From positions 19,113,784-19,177,783 of the forward strand of contig NC_061794.1 of NCBI RefSeq assembly GCF_021462225.1: a stretch of 64,000 nt of DNA, given 5' to 3'. Every line of letters starts with the position of its first letter. Positions within the stretch are counted from its first letter, which is position 1. The stretch comes from Girardinichthys multiradiatus. Its lineage: Eukaryota > Chordata > Actinopteri > Cyprinodontiformes > Goodeidae. Below, piece by piece: positions 24,890 through 38,360 of the stretch. The translations under genes were made by a program, and so were the position numbers. The notes below the pieces were generated by a model. The model made no database searches and had not been told where the DNA came from. It worked only from the letters and a program-made list of their open reading frames with translations.

Positions 24890-25210
24890 ATGGCACCTGG
24901 GAACAGACATGGGGGAAAAATATATATAGCGTGAGCATGAAATACTAATTCGTTCCCACGAAATATTAATTTGTGCCCATGAAATACTAATTTTAGGCCC
25001 CTGCCTAAAACAAAACTCAATCAGACTACCCCTATCCATCCAGTTGTTTTTTTCCTCCGTATGTTTGAGAAAGTTTGCTGTTTTAGTATTTTGTGCTCAT
25101 GTTATATATATTTTGTGGGCACAAATTAGTATTTCGTGAGGACAAATTAGTGTTTTGTGCGCACGCTCTATATATATATTTTTCCCCAATGTCAGTTCCC
25201 GGGCACCGTA
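24890..25210. mobile_element. Palindromic MITE with target-site duplication
   Basis: A 321-bp element with inverted arms of about 95 bp: left ATGGCACCTGGGAACAGACAT, right end reverse complement TACGGTGCCCGGGAACTGACAT. ACAACAT flanks it at 24883-24889 and 25211-25217. Each arm carries tandem copies of a unit of about 22 bp, GAAATACTAATTTGTGCCCA-like. There is no coding capacity. A 7- or imperfect 8-bp duplication would fit a hAT-like element, but the superfamily is not certain. Confidence 0.85.
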
Positions 25211-26099
25211 ACAACATGCTTTAATCAAAAAATAATAATAATAAATCATGGTGAAACAAAATATATATAAAAAAATGTAAAATGAACATAGCAACACATT
25301 TAATCATTTTGAAACACTAAACAGTGCAAAGAAGAAAATAATTACTCTTTAGCCTCTCTTCTCTACTCCTGTCTCATCCGATGCAGCTCTTCATTTTGAC
25401 TTTAAATCTTAGCTCCGGCTTCTATCCTTCCTGCACATGCAGCACATGACTAAATACTCTAACACACAGTTAAAAAATGTTTTGGCATCAGAAACTCTAA
25501 GTTACAGTCCAATAACAAAAATGTGTTTGTGTTTCTGTTCAGAAATAGTTACTACTGCACTATTTTATAGGAACACCATAGTCAGATTAGTAATCAGAAT
25601 TTCAGGTAAAACATAGCCAGATATGCATGATGTCCACCTAAATTTACAGATCATTAAATGCATATTCCTTCCTACATAAAATCAATACTTCAAAATTTAA
25701 AGGCTTCAATGAAGTAGCTTGTATGTAAACATACCATTAACACCACATACACAAGAAAACAACCTGAGTTGATTTTCACTTTAGTGATCATTATGCCTCA
25801 AGGGTTAAAAAACATAAATAAATTAAACAATTATCGAGAATGGGGATCTGAGGAAACATATATAATATATACATTTAATCTAAAAATGAAACAAAAACCA
25901 TAAATAGTACAGTGTGGAGATTGGTTTAAAAAAAAAAAAGAAGACAATCAGACGATAGGTGAGAATGTAGTCTCAGATCTTTATATCAGAACTTCCAACA
26001 CACACTGAGCAAAACAGCCAAAACCATGTCCAGAAACAACACCTACCTAACTTGTCTATTTTAGTATGAGATGCTCCTCTTTAATGCCATAACAGAGCC
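25211..26099. other. Unassigned AT-rich intronic sequence
   Basis: AT-rich, with short A runs. No gene or repeat family was recognised. Confidence 0.45.
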
Positions 26100-26620
26100 C
26101 CATTTAGGAGGTCTGATAACATGGCCACCGGACTGTGCCTGCCTGCTGTGGGTAAAGGTAAGGAAGTGGCAGGAGGGTGACTATGTCAGCAAACTTGTTG
26201 GTTTGGAATGGGGGATGAAACCACCACAGGGGCAGAAACTGGGTATGTAACGGGGTTTGCTTTAGCTTAAGGGCGGGAGGGCTGGCCTTGATGTGGGGTT
26301 GAGCCACTTCAACTGGTTTATTTGGAACTTAGTGAGTGGGTTTGAGGCAATCCACTGATACCAGCTCACTGACACTCCCGATATCCACCAAAGGTATTTA
26401 GGGTCCGTTTCCAGGATAAGGAAAGGACCGTCATATGGAGGCTGAAGATGAGAATTGTGTGCATCTTAAATTAATGAATGAAGACAGATCTGGCAGACAT
26501 TAAGTCCTGTGGAACATGACCCTGGGGCAGGCAGTGTTGGACTATGAAGCTATGAAGCTGAGTTGGCAACAGGGAATGCACACTATATTGGTGGGATGCC
26601 AGGTATTAAGTCCATAGTAA
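26100..26620 (-). mobile_element. Ty3/Gypsy retrotransposon fragment (integrase C-terminal region)
   Basis: Read on the minus strand, 26440-26420 encodes PPYDGPF, followed in a broken frame by residues echoing the integrase tail of Gypsy polyproteins (YEGPF...VL then a VSVDRLKP-like stretch). Further along, QQAGTVRWPCY near 26105-26140 is reminiscent of the terminal GRxxRPPxRY stretch. No LTR, RT or RNase H was found nearby. It is a truncated, decayed copy. Confidence 0.62.
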
Positions 26621-26651
26621 TCCTAAGAACATGAAATTAGTGAACAGGCCA

Positions 26652-28204
26652 GGAGCCCCATGTACGTACTCGCACAAAAAAATCTTGCGGCGCAATGTTG
26701 TACGCATATACTTGGCATGTACAAAAATGAACGTTGCGTGAAAGGGTGTGTAAATCCACATAAACCTTTGACCTGCCATGAAAATGTGCGGAAGCCACGC
26801 ACCTTTTCAATCGACAATAATAAACTACAGAAAACTAAACCTCACCTAAATACACTGATATATGACTCCATTTAGCTTTATTTAATTAATGGAGCATCAA
26901 ACCTGATGCTTTTTTCATGAATTTGAGCTTTTATGGTTTAAACCTGAGCGATGAAACTGAATCACATTTAGCCTCATACAATACCGTAAAACACCTCAGA
27001 GAATAATGGAAACAACCTCATTCTGATGTAAGCTATAAAATGTCCTCTGTTTTTGTAAATGCTCATCGGTCTATGCGCTGAGCATAAAATGCATGTAAAT
27101 CTTCAAAGGGCCACATTCATTCTCACTAAAAAAGAAAACTGTGTCAGCTCAGCAGATTAATTCCAAACAAGTCAGGTTTGATGATTCCTAAGGTGGACTA
27201 GCTGGAGACAATCACACAAGTCCATAAATAGCTGTGTAATGTTGCACGTAAGTGTGGAACGATGGCAGCTTTTGCACAGCTGGAGGGTGGAAGACTTCAG
27301 AGGCAGCGTTTTACTCAGAGATCGTACTGACCTGCTGGCACATGATGCATGGCTTAATAGCCAGTTTAGATTGCCCAGGACAATTATTTTAGAATTCTGC
27401 ATGGAGCTGCCTTTAGTGTTACAGAGGGAAACTAGGAGGAACCGTGCGTTTCCGGTGCCAGTTCAAGTTCTCACTTTGCTGTTGTCCTTTCAACTGCAGC
27501 TTTTCAGAGGAAACTGACTGACAGGTCAGGTATTTAACAGTCATCCCTGAACCGGGCTATGCCAACCATATGGGTTGGCCCCATCTCTACTGCTTACCTA
27601 TAAAAAAGTTCTGCTAAACAGTGGCTCTCATTTGCACCAAATAGCCGATTTCTGAATATAATCAGAGCTATGACTGCACTCATACTGCTTGAAGAGCCCC
27701 ATCTGTAAATGAATATGAATTTATGAATAGCAGGCATTTTGATTTGATGCAGCCGTTGTAGAAGTAAACAAGTTTGAGCCAACAACCTTTTAATTTCAAG
27801 TCAAGTTTGAGTCGCTGATGTTATTCAAGTAGTTGTTGGTTTGTTGTAATTCACTGCAAAACTCTCTCATGGTGTGTAGACAGTCTCTCTCAGCATTTCT
27901 TCGCTGACAGGAACCGGTTCTTTGACTGTCACAGCACTGTTGCCATGGTTATTTGTACAGATGGTGGGTGACTTCCGGCTATTTATACTACCTTGCATAT
28001 GTATTTAGGGACTGGAACCGGGTGGTTCAAGCGCCAAGTGCAGCTATATCAAATCCACCACAAATTAGGATGTATGAAGGCTACGTATGCGTTGACATGT
28101 CTACGCAGTTTTGTACATCTGAATTGTTGTGTGCGCCACAAGAATTTCTTCCTACCGCAAACTTTTAGTATGAAAGCAGCGTAGTCTTTCGTACATGAGG
28201 CCCC
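26652..28204 (+). mobile_element. PIF/Harbinger DNA transposon relic
   Basis: Terminal inverted repeats are visible: left GGAGCCCCATGTACGTAC, right end reverse complement GGGGCCTCATGTACGAAAG, typical of teleost Harbinger elements. The 1.55-kb interior carries the transposase remnant described at 27239-27540. The element is shorter than an autonomous copy, so much of the transposase and the Myb-like second gene are missing. The 3-bp target duplication could not be confirmed. Confidence 0.8.
27239..27540 (+). pseudogene. Harbinger transposase (HARBI1-like) N-terminal remnant
   Basis: The frame contains RDRTDLLAHDAWLNSQFRLP, then RTIILEFCMELPLVLQRET and RRNRAFPVPVQVLTLL. This matches the N-terminal helical region of Harbinger nucleases, compared from memory with HARBI1 (DDVTDEYLMSMYGFPR...LSRPTQRSRAISPETQVLAALGF). 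The sequence then frameshifts and stops. The DDE catalytic domain is absent, so it cannot be active. The frame opens upstream of the real start; the natural start is probably the ATG at about 27262 (MAAF...) in another frame, which implies an early frameshift. Confidence 0.8.
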
Positions 28205-31200
28205 AGGACTGTGGGAGTTGATGCAGGAAAAGTAAAAAAAAAAAAAAAAAAAAAGAGACATCACCCGAGCCAAGTAGCATTACCTTGTTCTTCAAAGCCA
28301 TTAAGAGACAGAAGCCGCTCTGCATCAGATAGCTGGAATAAGCGAAGGAGTTGTTTGTTGAGAACATAAAAAAATATATCAATATGAGGTACATTGTTTG
28401 GCTGTACATAATCCTAAATGAAACCAGTTCAAGAACAATGGGTTAATTTTAAAACCCAGAAGTCAAAGACTTCGCAGGCAAATAAGAAGCTGTGAAATTC
28501 CCCCCTTGTTTTTAGAACGAGTGTGTGTTTATTTTTAATGGAAAATATAAAATGGTCAGTTAGTTTTACACAAACCCAAGATGTCCCAGTTTCAATTCAA
28601 ATGTGTGTCAACAGTCCAATGTTTTCAGAAATTCATTGTTGTATTGTATAGACAATGGAACAGGATCTATAGTCTGGCAACTCAAACTTTTTTCCAGACC
28701 TTATTTTATTTTTTATATACTTTTTAGACTTGCAAATTGATCAAATTTAAATCTATACTAAGTGCAGAAACTGTGGTGCAAAAAGAAATACAAATTTCAG
28801 GATAAAACGTAAACACCATCAACAATAAAGTAATATAATACTTGATAAGATTAAAATTGATTAAAAAAAAAACATGAATAAATGATATGTTCAACTAAAA
28901 GCTAAACTAAATAGATATGTTGTTCTATTTTCCACTCACAGATTAACCTTTTTACTATTTATTGTTTATGTATTTATTTAGCTGTACAACAACCTCTGTG
29001 GATCTCATATTTCCGTTTTTTCCCCTCTGTCTTTCTGTTCTCTGTGCCTACTCCCAAAAGATAGCAACATTTATCAGCAGAGGAGCTGTCTCCAAGTCCA
29101 TAGGATAAACCCATCACCTGCACAATAAATGTCAAGCTGTTATGATTTATATGGCTAATGAAATTGATTGTGGCTACACTGTCTCAGACCATTGTAATAG
29201 CATGATTCAGTACTCTCCTGTTTCAACAGTTGTAAACTGTGCACGTCTGGTGGGTAAACTGACTTCAGGTTGTTAGTTTCTTAAAAATGATACAGTAACG
29301 TCTTTGGCCTTGGAGAGTCTTTTAAAAAGATAAAGTAGCAATCCCAATCTGAATCCTGTGGTACTGGCTTTGATCATTTGAAGGGACTGTTTCAGTCTTC
29401 AAAGGAATGAAAAATAATTAATGATGTTGCACAAGTGATGAAGAGACATTACTGATTTTTCTGAGGCACTGAATAGACAAATTCTGTATAACCGTGGCCT
29501 TTGCAGTACAAGACACTGCCTAGTATTTCAGTTACTGACAGATACCTCATATAATTTCAAAGTGCAGTTATTGGGCCCTTCAAAAACTGTAACAGAAATG
29601 TTTCTATTTGCCAAGGGAAAAGCCCACCTCTCAACATGCCCCGGAATATAAATTTCCATTAAGTTGGACTTCTGGTTTGTCACAACATACTTTTTTAGGC
29701 GGTCACATAAGGCGAAGGCTGTTTACAACGCTGTTAGTGTGAAGTCCCATCTATCTTTGTCTCTGGGACTGATGTCATGTGGCTTATCGAGCTCCTCCAT
29801 TATCAGTAAACGGATACCACGTCCCATTTACACACCGAAGACTCACCGATCCTCATAAAGTTGTTGTCTTATCACTGGCATCATCAGCTGTGAGCAACTG
29901 TTATCATAGTCTGCAATGGTGTTTTATTCTTTAATATGCAGTTATCGCTATTTTCCGGGCCGTTAGAGAAACAAAGGTTTGATATGTACAGATAGGATGC
30001 GCTTTCTAAGCCTCTGAACCCAAGTTTATAGCTGTCTGTCTGTCTAGCTTGTCCATGAAATAATGACAGATGACTTTATGGGGGTGGTGCTGCATGGTCA
30101 CAGCTTGAAGCTGGGACTTTCCATTAGTCATCTAACAAGAGTAATCAGTAAGGAAAATGTTTGCAAATACCCTCTTGTCTCCTTTTTTGTTATTATATCT
30201 GCAAAGATAGAATGTGTGCTAGGATTTATCATTTCCTTTTTTTCTCCTAACAACAAAAAAAAAAAAAAATAACAAGGAAGATTTGGGTTTTAGACTGACT
30301 TAATAAATCTAATTTCCAGTTAGACTGCTATTCAAAGAAATGACTTAGTGGGAGAGTTATCAGACAAAGGAGGAGGGAGAGCTCTGGTGAGCATAGCAAG
30401 AGGAGACTTATCTGTCCTTGGGCTGAGCAGCAGAACACAGTGTTGGCTTTATGCAGTGTCTCGGACCTGTCGTTAAGGAATGATGACACACTCCTCCAGG
30501 CTCACATTAATCTTTAACAGTGTGATTTTTAAAATAACACCAGCATTTTCTCTCAGGCACAGGGGTGTTGGCGGGGGAGGCACTGTTCAGACCCTCCCAA
30601 CACGGTTATTTTTTTTCTTCTCCTCGCTATTAATATTGGAAAGTAGAGGACTAAGAGAAAATGTATTTGAAACCTAAAAGATGGACTGAACATATAACAG
30701 AGAAATGAGGAGACACATTGCACTGGAGAAGGGTGCATTTGGTGCAACCTAACCCGGTGATAAAAGTCCTTGACCTTACTTACTCACCCTGACAGGGGCA
30801 GCACCAGTGGCTCCTTTACGCTGCACATTACTGTTGTTAACAGTATGTTATCACAGAGCTGCCCTGGGGAAGATAAAGTCAGTGGCCGCTGATGGGCCTT
30901 AAGTGAATGAGGGACTGGCTACAGATGCACATCAGTGGGTTGTGTCAGTCAAACTGGCCTCTGGTTTATGCTAGTGGACAGATAAAAGCAAAATCAACAA
31001 TATTTTGACAGGGAAATATGCATGTTTAATAGCAGCCTGGGAAAGTAAGCACAGAAGAGCCAGGACACTGCAGCTAATGTTGTTTGGGTTTTAGGAGACA
31101 GGCGAGACATGTCTTTCCCTCTTCTTTTCATGCAGCACTGCTATTTGCATGTAACCATTACTCAATATGATAGCACTAAACTTTCTAGGTCTTCCATCAA

Positions 31201-34010
31201 GATATGTTGAAAGACACAAAATTCAGCCAGCTGATTTTTGGAGACAGCTAAAACCAAAGTTCAAAAACATCGGTGTAAGGGTATTTGTAGTTAAAGTTAA
31301 GGCTTTTTGTGTTTGACATGCACATACACCAAAAGTACTCAGCAATGCATGAAATGTGTACACAAGCAGACAATTTATACGCAGAAATGCAGCCCAGAAC
31401 TCTACATTCCACTGTAAAACTTTAAAAGGGAGCACAGGAAGTGAAATCAAAACAAGAAAACAGCACAAAAAGCCCTCAGCTCCAATATCATTAAACTCTA
31501 CTGATTGGTAGCATTACAGTTTCTGCCTAATAAAAGTGAAAAAACCGTAAAGAAAATGTGGATTGAATGAAACTGTAATACAGCCACATTTTAAAGTTAG
31601 CTCCTCATATCAGTATTTTAGCCTGAAAGTTATACCAACTTAATTCGCAAACAATTTATAGTTGTTCACAACTTATCAAAACCTTCTGCTATCCCTCCGT
31701 TAATAATGGTTAATGATTATCTTAATACAAGAACAGTGCTAGAAAGGGACGGTTTATATTCTAAATGGATATTTTAACAGTTAGCGTAGTAACATGGATA
31801 TCATATGACAGAGGAAACAAGAACAAACCTAAACAGTCTGTTGTGGAAGATCAGAAGGTCAACATCTACTATTATAGCATTTTCTCCCATTGATAGAAAC
31901 ACTGTTTTATTTGTTTTAAACTTCTAAAATCAGATGACGTCTGACTAGCTGTTAGCCTTCAACTAAATTAAGGATTTATTGTTTTATCTGCAAACTCACA
32001 GCAATATGACACCTTTCTGCTACAGATAAAGTAACTATTACTGACAATACCTTCAATATATCAGAGTTATGCCTTCCTTATAAATGAGTGAAAAAAGAAG
32101 AACTGCGACTTTAAAACTGAGGTACATACAGAGGACCTTTATTTACTATTACCTGCTTGATGTAAAGTTTCTGAGCTGGATATTTACAGTAGAGAGCAGT
32201 TAAAACCTTGTCAGTCTGGAGAAACGTGAAAGATTTCTCATAGACAAATACAGTTTACCACTAAGCTTAACTGGATATCAAAAAAGCTAAATTTTGCAAG
32301 CTAAAACAAATCAAACCACAAAAAATGTTTTTTTTTTCTTTTTGTGGTTGGACCAAATGGTATAATGTTGATTTTTGAACACAGTGTGACTTTTGCACTG
32401 ACAGCTTCACAGGCCAGGTTACACAGACTGATCTGTGCAACACAATCCAATTTGCCATGCTGTGTTACAGGGAGACTGTGTTTCACAGATCATGGACCAT
32501 GTTGCACCACAGAGTTCTTCCAGGTTAATAACTGCCTAAAACATGATGCTCTTTAAAACTACACATCACACTGTTATCAAGCCACTATGACATTTTTACG
32601 GTCTGATATATATTTTTGTTGTTTTACATTTTATCCTCTTGGTGCCCCATTGTAAACAATGGTTAACTTACCTGCTTCTCCAAATTGAGAACGGTCTGAT
32701 TGGTGTCTGCTGGAGGTTATATGATAACTACCACAATTCCAGCCTTCACTGTTTTCAGAAGCTGTTAGGCTGTCGGAAAGGCCTATCTGTTCTGTGGCTT
32801 CCAATACCTTCCGTATGCATTTCATTTCTCATCTGCCCCCCTGCTTCCTCGGTCTGCCTTCTGCTTTATCCCCTATACACAGTATACAGAATATCGAGCC
32901 AAGGCCAACATGTATCCATAATATGTATGTCTCTGTGCAGCTCCCTGAGGAACAGAGCTCTGCTCTGGCTCACTGGGCCAGCAGACAATGTGGTTGTTGT
33001 GTGGGGAAGCTGGCTGGCTGTCCACTCTGAGACAAGTCAATCTGGGGACACAACAGAGGTGCTGTCTGTTCTGCTGCTCTTCAGTAAGATTCCTCTTCCC
33101 ATTTTGTTTTTTAAGTGTGCTTCACTTATTTGTTCAGTTCATTAAAACTCTTACTTGCAGTCCTCATACTATTATATTTCAACCTTTAGGCATAGCTTCC
33201 TTTCTCTATGGGATTCCGTGTCTCTGTATGTGTGTGAGTGCATGTCTGGGCCTTACATGGGTACGGAGTACTGCTTTTCACAGTGCTGACACTGGGCAGA
33301 TTGAAACGTCAGGTGCCTGCATGCTGTGGTAAATTAGTTTTTCTTCTCTGTGGCTAATTGGAAATCTAAATGTTTTGAGGGGCAGAAAACAACTGTGATG
33401 GAATGCAGTTTGCTTTGAAGCGGAAAATCTGATTAAAGATCATTGGTTCATTAAAGGAGATGTTATTTAATAGTATTTCTTGATATCAGGTTATAAAATG
33501 TATGTTTAAACAAAATAGGAACAGAATAAAAACATTTTTTAGAGATGTTTTGCCATCGTAATGTGCCACTTATAATGAGCCCATATTCAAAACTCTAAAA
33601 CAGACGCAAATACATTTCCATGCATAATGATCTCAACAAACACAAGCACAAAACATTAATCAAGGTGCCTCCACCTACATAATTCACAATAAAATATGAA
33701 ACAAAAAACGCCACAAACACTAATTGACTAATTCATCATAAAACGTTGTGGGTAAATGTTCTTCAATGCCTGAGCAGTTTCAGTAAAATGAAAACATTTG
33801 CATAAAGTTATGGTTTGAAGTTTGTGGTACACCAGTGAATATGCTAAAATAAGAAAAAAACATGATCAAAAATAAGAAATTTATGCAGCAGGTAGGCTTC
33901 ACACGATTAGAAAAACATGCAATCCTGCTATTATTGTGAATATAACAATGACAGTATCTGTTATGAGTAACTTTTAGTTCTCATTTGTCATATAGCGAAG
34001 CATATCTTAC
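28205..34010. other. Unassigned intronic sequence
   Basis: Contains an A(21) run near 28233-28254 and poly-A near 30255-30268. No gene or clear repeat family was seen. The 30790-31130 part has a non-repetitive, mixed-composition look and might be a conserved noncoding element. Confidence 0.45.
30790..31130. promoter_or_regulatory. Candidate conserved noncoding block (weak)
   Basis: A repeat-free stretch including AACAGTATGTTATCACAGAG, AGATAAAGTCAGTGG and AATATGCATGTTTAATAGC. It is proposed only because its composition contrasts with the AT-rich flanks. Confidence 0.22.
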
Positions 34011-34017
34011 TCAGGTG

Positions 34018-34164
34018 TAGCGGAGTACTACAGGAGATCCTTCCTGCCCACAGCCATCAGCATCTACAACGGCTCTTTGAGGAAACCTTCATAATATGAG
34101 CTACAACAACATTTAACTTCCCTTTGGGATTAATAAAGTATTTTTGAATTGAATTGAATTGAAT
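34018..34164 (+). mobile_element. LINE 3' end (L2/Rex-type), 5'-truncated
   Basis: The frame from 34026 reads YYRRSFLPTAISIYN and ends at a TAA, matching the C-terminal end of L2/Rex-like reverse transcriptase proteins. It is followed by TTTAACTTCCCTTTGGGATT, AATAAAG and a (TTGAA)4 tail at about 34144-34164. This is the usual dead-on-arrival 3' fragment. Confidence 0.82.
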
Positions 34165-37100
34165 ATAGATGTCCCTAATCAACATTTCCATGGGTTTTAA
34201 AATGTGATTATGAAATTCTGTATTAGTTGTGGCCATTAAGGACAGTCAAAGTCCAATTAGATGATATGGTACAGTATATTATTGGCCTGCAGCAAATTAA
34301 TGTCTTGTTCTTAAAGCAGCTGGTGGAAGAGAGACTTAAGACTGAATTAATACAAATGAGCAGAGTGCAGGGATGTAACAGAAAACATCTAAGTGAGCAG
34401 AAACAAGTAAACAATGAGACTGCCAAAATAACATGAACAGGAGGAATAAGAACTATAAGGAAATATAAACTAACTCATCTAACACAGTACCGTAATCAAG
34501 AAAATAATCTAAATACAGATAGTGTTTAGAATGATGAATCTAATAAGAACAGCACACATAAGAATGTAAGAGAAAACAAACTAGGAACTCAAACTCAAAA
34601 CCAAACGCCAGCAGATCACTACAGTAACACTCCAACCTGAGCAGTCAAACCTATTGTGACTATAACCAGTTTGTAGTTATTGAAGTTGGATTACACTGAA
34701 ATGTAACTTTTTGCTCTCTTCTGGATTTTTGGTTTTGTTTGTTTTTATGTAGATGGCTAAAGATATGGACTAATAAATCAAATAAGGGATTAGATACAAG
34801 TCTGACCTACAACAAGTTCAAATTTAATAACAATAACAAAAAATACTATTATGAAGATGTTTTTCTCTGGCTATGCCCTTGCATTTTCCAAAGTGGCCAT
34901 ATAGAAATCACTTCTGTATATGAAATTCAAAAGGCTGTAATTCCTGAACCCTTCAACATACAGTCATAAAGTAACATAAAAGTCCAAAAGGTGGTAAAAG
35001 AAGGTCTTGTACAACTTCACACAGGTAAGCAAAGCACCTTTTCCATCTCTTATGCAGACATACATGCACAGTAAACACGTAAACACAAAAACTCCCTACC
35101 GTTTGCCACGATTTGTTTGGTAAAACACTCCGAAAGTAATCTGGTGCTATGCTATATATGCTATATGCACAATTACGCACCGATGGCACATAAACAAAAC
35201 GAAGTGTCCGCTCATGTTTTTTAAAGTCATTGGCTTCATGCTTGTAGCATTAGAATCAGCATCAGAATTGATAGGCAAGAGCTGTATGCATATCCACCGT
35301 ACATCATCTCATGACTTGATATTATTGGATGAGGAGAGACCACAGATTGACACAATTGGTTAAAATAGCTCTCAACCAAAAGAAGAGCAGCTGCCAACCT
35401 GGAAGGGGATGAGGCTGGAGGTCTGGCCTTTGCCCTGTTATTACTGTTGGTCCCTGTTGTTGGCATAACTTAGGGGTGCTGGGAAAAACTCCTGCGCATT
35501 CACAACAAATAAAGCCATGTAAGTAAGAATGGAGAGCTTTCTAACTGATGAGCCCAGAGACAATTTCCCAAAATATTCTTACGCCTTTTGAAGACAGCCA
35601 AAATGCACACGGTCTCTGACTTTTTTAGAGGAAACCACAGAAAGCCATTGAATAGGTTAGCTTTATCATAAGTCATCAAAACAAATCAAAACACCAAGAA
35701 TTAAGTTTTGTTTCATTCTCCTTAATTAGCATCAGCAGTTTTTTTCCCTCTTTGTCTTTTAAGTTCAATATGAATAAATTCAACACGCTTCTGATCCCTG
35801 CTTTTCAGCCTATGACTGTTTATCTATTTCAACTACATCCAAGGGAAGAAAAAGCATGCAGAATGGCCACTGACAGCCATGTCGAATATCTCTTTCTGCC
35901 AAATCTGGCTGTTTTCTCTCACTGCTGTCACTTGATGTCTTTATGCGAGCCTGAGAGTTCAGCACTATGAAAAGCGTGGGGTGTGAGCTGAGCGAGTGAC
36001 CCCTCAGGAGGGGAGTATTAAAAGTATAAAAAGAGAGCGAGAGCAAGGGAAGGATGAAACAGAGGGCGGGAGAAAAGTAGAAAGGGGCTAGGGGGCACCC
36101 CTGCCGGGTCCCAGGCATCTCGGCTGGCAGCCCCATCTTGGCTTCAGACGTCTTTTGTCAATGAGGGGAAAAGAGGGTCTCTTCTTCACTTGGGCATTGG
36201 ACAATAGATGTTTTGTCAGTCTGGAAAGGGGTGTCTCTGGGGAGTATGGATGGATGCTGAAAGAAGAATAAAGCCAAGGACCCATCTTCACAAGGGTTGG
36301 GGTGGTGGCTGTGGGCAGCCAATTGGGTCTGGACAGATGTTGAAACGAGAATGATTTATTAGCCTGGGTGTCCTCGGTGGCACTTGGCCACCATCCCAGA
36401 TTTAGTAGTGAGAGGGAGGGGGACTAAGGAGGGCAGACATGTATTAGAGACATCTTAATACCATCTTTGGGCATGGGGTGTTTATGCTCTTCAACCGTCA
36501 TGGTATTGTTGCCTGATTCTGTCAAAGGAAAATAACTTTGTTGGAAGTCATCTGCATCACTAAGCTGGACATTGTCTCCCAGAGTTACACACCCCCTCTT
36601 CCACAAGTTCCCCCTGGCATTCAAACACACTATGCTTCCCTTGCTTATATAAAACAACAAATTACCAAATTAACATTCCCAACAGCCCTCACTCTCCCTT
36701 CACTGTTCTCGGCAGAGACATTTGAAAATAGCCAGAAAGCAAAGAAGCTCGATGGGTGCATTTGGCTGTTTGTATGCGTGTTTGCATACTTTTGTTTGTA
36801 AAGATTTAGCACCCATTGCTTGTGTTGCTACAAAATAAAACAAAACATTTTCTAAAAGTGTTACTGTTTATTTTAAGCAGCTTCAGATCAATTCACATGC
36901 TTGTGTCACAGCACGTCACCCTATCATGCTACCTCTAAGCTAAGGTGTGTATGGGAAGCCGAGTGTGCCTAGCGAGATGTGCAGTTTGAGAGTAGTTTGT
37001 GAGGTTTGAAAACAGGAAGCCTTCTACATTTGGGGGGTCTGACAGCTTTAAACTGACTAGAAATGCTCAATATAAATGTTTAAAACATTGTTTGAGAGAA

Positions 37101-38320
37101 GAAATATGTTTACTGCCTTGGGGTCAGGCATGAAATTGTGATGGTTTAAAGATGTGTGCCTGAAGTGTGTGCCTCTGAAACCACTGAGCCTAAACTGAGA
37201 AGGAATAAGATGCATTCCTAAGAGCAAATCTTTCTTAACAGCAAAGTTTCTCAACTTTCCATGCCCACTGCGCATCTCTCTTTTTTCTGTAACTGAAGTT
37301 TTGTTTTTCAAATCCTGATATTGACCTCTGTGTTTCTCTTTCTTTCTCCTTTCCTTTCTTCTCACAGCAAAATTTAATCTTGCCACTTGTTTGTCAATCC
37401 TTTTTACTCAACTCCCCACTGACAAATTGTAGGGGGGGTTACTTAGTACTTGGGGAAAGTTTAGACAGCTTTCATCAAGGATACCTGGGGGGAAGATTGA
37501 TTGGCAAAGTAATTTACTGCTCAGTGTCTGTTCTCAACTTCTTGTTCTCTACCTCTTTCTGTGCCCTTTTCTTAATCTATCTATCCATTCATTCTTTCCA
37601 CTTCAGCAAATCCATACTTGGTGCCTGGAGGTAAAGGGTCTCAGTGGGAGTGACAGTCAGTGTGTCTGTTTGTATATATGTGATTATGACACGGTCAGCA
37701 GGTAAGGTGGACAGGTTAAAGTCGGAGCAACCCCCAGCAAAGAGTAAAAAGGAATGGTTGTTTCTGGGTTGAGTAGACAATTGACTTTACTGTAATATAG
37801 TATTTATGTGAAACTGTGTTTATAACACTAAAGCCTTCATTACTCTGATTTTATTTTCTTCTTTACAGCATCCGACCACTAAAAGCTTGAATCGTCTCTC
37901 TCACAGACCATTCATCCATTTGACAGGTCTCCTAAAACTCAGGTTCAATTCATTATTGCAAAGATTCTTGATTTAACTGAAGCCACAAACAGATTTCTGA
38001 GAATTATTTCTAAAATCTCTCTGCTGATTTTGAGGTTACATGTTTCTTTGTAAACAAACTGGATGCTTATAAGCTGAAGAAGGACATTTCACCCATTAGT
38101 CATTTCATATTTTGAAGTTTTGGTCTATTTGTTCCTGACTTTTTCCAAGGTGCTTTTTACCACCAATGCATAATTTTGAGCCCACCTTTAAGTACGCTTT
38201 TTGACAACCTATGGTTGAAAGTCATGTTGTAAAATCTACCATAAGGAAGCATAGTTATAGCACAGTTACTCCAAAAATAATATCTACCATCAGTTGGTCA
38301 CAGATTTTTTTTCGGTCTGA
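34165..38320. other. Unassigned intronic sequence
   Basis: No gene or repeat family was assigned. Around 36290-36420 there is a compact GC-balanced patch (ATGATTTATTAGCCTGGGTG) that could be conserved noncoding DNA. Pyrimidine-rich patches flank 37260-37370. Confidence 0.42.
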
Positions 38321-38360
38321 TCAGGGGTCATAATCTCTATTCAGGGGTCATAATCTCTAT
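38321..38360. repeat. Perfect 20-bp tandem duplication
   Basis: TCAGGGGTCATAATCTCTAT occurs twice in immediate succession without mismatch. Confidence 0.97.

Noticed and set aside
32639..33145. 168-codon open frame on the plus strand
   Set aside because: No recognisable domain; Cys/Leu/Ser-rich chance reading through pyrimidine-rich sequence.
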